This document shows, piece after piece, positions 61,627 through 64,000 of a stretch of 64,000 nucleotides of DNA (position 1 is its first letter; each line of letters opens with the position of its first letter). A model generated the notes under the pieces. The model saw only the letters and a list, made by a program, of their open reading frames with translations, made no database searches and was not told the origin of the DNA. The position numbers and the translations under genes are program-made. Source of the stretch: BD2-11 sp965221785 (lineage in GTDB: Bacteria > Gemmatimonadota > Gemmatimonadetes > Longimicrobiales > Gaopeijiaceae); the NCBI GenBank assembly GCA_965221785.1, contig CBDCSR010000002.1, forward strand, positions 1 through 64,000. Reading direction: 5' to 3'.

Positions 61627-62744
61627 CACGCGCGCGCCCGGGCGATGACTGCCTCCAGTCCGGCCTCTACCAGCGTCCACTGCAGCTTCATCTGGTCTGT
61701 CACGGGCATGGGCCGGATCCCCAGCCGGGCACCCTCGCGCGTCACCTCGGCAGGCGCGGCGCGGCCGGCAGCCAGCGCCGCCCTCCATCCGTCGATGCGG
61801 GCCTTCCAGCGAGCCGCCACCGGATCCGGAGGACCGAGCGTCTCCCCGACCCCCGGCGTGATGAACAGCGGCATCTCCGTCACCAGCGTGAGCGTGTCGC
61901 CCCCCAGCGAGCGCACGGCCTCCATCGAACTGGGGCGGAAGCGTCCCGCCGTGGCCTCGTCCCCGAGCCCCAGGAAGTGCTCTCGCATGGCGTTGTGGTT
62001 CGGGCGGGTGCAGAAGCCGGGCGCGATGCGCACGAAGCCCTTCTCCCCTTCCCGCTCCACGTCGTGCAGCCGGTAGCCCAGGTCGCGCACGATCTCCGCG
62101 CAGCGGGTTCGCAGTGGCTCCGTTCGATCGATCCAGTGGGGATCGATGAGGAACCAGGGGCCCGACGAGAACCCCATCCCGTGCAGCGAGACGTGCAGGT
62201 CGAAGGCGCCGCCGGCGCTGGCCCACCAGGCGCGGGCCGCCCGGTTCTCGGGTCTCGCGTCCGTATCATCCGCGTCCGCCGGAAACCCGAACTCGATGTC
62301 GTCCCCGGGGAGTTCGCGTATGACGTGCGCCAGGTACTCGCCCAATTCGAAGTCGAGCCCGCGGGCCTGCCACGCGCGATTGCGTGCAGCCCCGTCGGGA
62401 TTCACGTGCGGCACGATCCACCATTCGAAGCGCTCCAGCATCGGGTGATCCGGAGCCAGCCCGGCCAGGCATCCGCACAGCCTGGCGAGGAGCGCCGGCC
62501 CCACGGGCTCGTCGGCATGGCATCCTCCCAACAGACTCACGCGCACGGGTCCGGAGCCGAAACGGAAGGCATTGATGGGGCGTCCATCTCTCGAAGTGCC
62601 GATGCGCAGACCATCCTCGGGACTCGCGGGACGTGCCCCGAGAATCAGGGCCGGATCCGCGGGCTCTCCGCCGGACTCGCGGATGGCTCCGGGTTCGCGC
62701 ATTCCGCTACCGGGCTCGCGCACGCCCCTCGGGGATTGGCGCAT
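61626..62744 (-). CDS. M14-type zinc carboxypeptidase-like protein
   Basis: 372 residues if the ATG at 62744 is used; an ATG at 62702 is nearly as good, and the first ~25 residues are repetitive (REPGSGMREPGAIRESGG). M14 features: SLLGGCHADEPVGPALL (His and Glu zinc ligands), WWIVPHVNPDGAARN, FDLHVSLHGM (His), and LVTEMPLF (catalytic Glu). No signal peptide. It trims C-terminal or amide-linked residues. It lies 11 bp from the upstream S9 gene and overlaps the M24 gene by one base. Confidence 0.85.
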   Translation of the reverse strand: MRQSPRGVREPGSGMREPGAIRESGGEPADPALILGARPASPEDGLRIGTSRDGRPINAFRFGSGPVRVSLLGGCHADEPVGPALLARLCGCLAGLAPDHPMLERFEWWIVPHVNPDGAARNRAWQARGLDFELGEYLAHVIRELPGDDIEFGFPADADDTDARPENRAARAWWASAGGAFDLHVSLHGMGFSSGPWFLIDPHWIDRTEPLRTRCAEIVRDLGYRLHDVEREGEKGFVRIAPGFCTRPNHNAMREHFLGLGDEATAGRFRPSSMEAVRSLGGDTLTLVTEMPLFITPGVGETLGPPDPVAARWKARIDGWRAALAAGRAAPAEVTREGARLGIRPMPVTDQMKLQWTLVEAGLEAVIARARA

Positions 62745-62755
62745 TCCCTCCGCGG

Positions 62756-64000
62756 CTACCGGGGCTGGCTCGTAACGGTCTCCTCCTCCTCGATCAGCCA
62801 GTGCACCATCCAGCTGCGGATGCGCTCCAGCCGATCCACCAGCAGCCACGGCTCGCCCGTGCGCGAGAGACCGTGGCTGGATCGTGGATAGCGCACCAGC
62901 TCGACGGGAACGCGCAGCTTCTTGAGCGACATGAACCACTGCTCGGCGTCGGGCATCGGAGTACGCCAGTCCTGCTCGGAATGGATGAGGAGAGTCGGTG
63001 CGGTCACGTTCTCCACATAGGAGATGGGCGACAGGCGCCGGTACCGGTCCCGCTCCTCCCACGGGGTGCCGCCGAACTCGTACTCCGTGAGTCCCTGGGC
63101 GTCCGAGGTGCCCCACCAGCTCTCCCAGTTGGTGATCGAGCGGCTCGAGGCGGAGGCCGCGAAACGGTCGGTGGTGGCGGTCAGCCAGTTGGACATGAAG
63201 CCGCCGTAGCTGCCGCCCGAGACGCCGAGACGCTCCGGATCGATGGCGGGATAGGCGGCCAGGGTGGCGTCCACGCCGGCGAGGTAGTCCTCGCGGTCGA
63301 CGATGCCCCACTGCTCGCGGGTGGCGTACTGGAAGGCGTGCCCGTAGCCGGAAGAACCGCGCGGGTTGGTGTAGAGGACGTAGAAGCCCGCTGCCGAGAG
63401 CACGTGGAAGGTCGGGAAGAAGGTGTTGCCGTAGGCGCTGTGCGGCCCGCCGTGGATCTTGAGCACCATCGGGTATGAGCGGCCCGGGATCTCGTCCACC
63501 GGCCGCACCACCCAGCCCTCGACCTCGATGCTGTCGTCCATCATCCATGCAATGCGCTCGGCGGGCATGAGCGTGATGTCGGAGAGCCAGTCGTCGTTGA
63601 AGCCGGTGGCCTTCTGTTCGGTGGAGCCGTCGCCGGCCGCGACGTAGAGCTCGGCCGGGGTCACCGGATCGGTGGCGGTGAACGCCATCACGCCGTCGTC
63701 GGCCGTGAAGGAGAAGCCTGACAGCCTGCGGTCGCCCGCGGTGACCTGCGCGAGCTCGCCTCCGGCGGCCGGGACGGCGAACAGGTGGGAATTGCCTCCG
63801 ATGCCGGCGGAGAAGCGGATCTCGCTGCCATCCTCCGACCACGAGGGCGCGCCAGGCTGCAGGTCCCAGCCCGCGGTGAGGTTGACGGGAACGCCGCGCA
63901 TGCTGCCGTCCGGCCCCACTTCGCGCACCATGATGTCGGACTGCTCGCCGCGCGCGGGGCTGGACAGGTAGGCGATGGAGCCGCCGTCCGGCGCAAGTGC
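62756..64000 (-). CDS. S9 family peptidase, C-terminal 415 codons (runs off the window)
   Basis: Partial: the 5' end lies beyond the right edge. The visible part begins in the propeller (APDGGSIAYLSS, WSEDGSEIRFSAG, FTADDGVMAFTATD) and contains the whole hydrolase: catalytic Ser in LGVSGGSYGGFMSNW, Asp in IHSEQDWRTP, His in SSHGLSRTGEP, with the oxyanion-side motif KIHGGPHSAYG. It cleaves peptides into dipeptides or short fragments. Lead gene of the peptidase operon with M14 and M24. Confidence 0.95.
   Translation of the reverse strand, partial: ALAPDGGSIAYLSSPARGEQSDIMVREVGPDGSMRGVPVNLTAGWDLQPGAPSWSEDGSEIRFSAGIGGNSHLFAVPAAGGELAQVTAGDRRLSGFSFTADDGVMAFTATDPVTPAELYVAAGDGSTEQKATGFNDDWLSDITLMPAERIAWMMDDSIEVEGWVVRPVDEIPGRSYPMVLKIHGGPHSAYGNTFFPTFHVLSAAGFYVLYTNPRGSSGYGHAFQYATREQWGIVDREDYLAGVDATLAAYPAIDPERLGVSGGSYGGFMSNWLTATTDRFAASASSRSITNWESWWGTSDAQGLTEYEFGGTPWEERDRYRRLSPISYVENVTAPTLLIHSEQDWRTPMPDAEQWFMSLKKLRVPVELVRYPRSSHGLSRTGEPWLLVDRLERIRSWMVHWLIEEEETVTSQPR

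Noticed and set aside
62690..62750. Short tandem repeat REPG/RESG at the M14 start
   Set aside because: Imperfect, only about three units, and probably lies at or before the real start; not a meaningful repeat array.

Overview
The window is a high-GC bacterial chromosome segment. It carries many secreted or periplasmic peptidases (two S9, one further S9 truncated, two M28, M29-like, M14, M24), a bactofilin, and lipoproteins with propeller or PQQ-like repeats. Together with start regions that often look leaderless, this suggests Gemmatimonadota or a close relative. That is inference from gene content; there is no rRNA or ribosomal marker here to settle it.

Positions 1-17,900 look like a mobile defence island. 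In order they hold a winged-helix protein of unknown function, a 1,321-residue STAND NTPase with an N-terminal Cap4-like nuclease domain (Avs-like), a broken paralogue of the first gene, and a translationally coupled type I restriction-modification operon. In that operon a HEPN toxin-like gene sits between hsdM and hsdS, and the matching MNT nucleotidyltransferase domain is fused to the N-terminus of HsdS. A Schlafen/AlbA-type protein, a tandem-repeat protein and a tyrosine integrase follow. The integrase abuts an S9 peptidase gene that has lost its catalytic half, which marks the island edge.

Positions 17,900-45,000 look like backbone: M28, S9 and M29-like peptidases, RES-Xre and VapBC toxin-antitoxin pairs, a flavin amine oxidase, a bactofilin, a DUF1028 lipoprotein, a PQQ-like repeat lipoprotein and an HExxH membrane protein. 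A methionine/one-carbon cluster follows: metH, a homocysteine methyltransferase-MTHFR fusion, an amino acid permease with universal-stress domains, and a second MTHFR.

Positions 45,005-54,000 are a second mobile zone. It contains an integrase relic at the very start of the MTHFR gene, a YpeA-like acetyltransferase, a nuclease relic, a second full-length integrase, and an IS110 transposase gene split by a RIT element (three tyrosine recombinases between ~90-bp inverted repeats).

Positions 54,000-60,050 hold a candidate peptide system. An ABC exporter is divergent from a small secreted eight-cysteine peptide, a CxxC thioredoxin-like protein, a propeller lipoprotein, a PAS histidine kinase and a LuxR-type regulator. 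The window ends with an M24-M14-S9 peptidase operon that runs off the right edge.

Two families of non-coding repeats stand out: a ~58-bp element present three times with compensatory changes in its ends, and a hairpin plus palindrome conserved upstream of both complete integrases.
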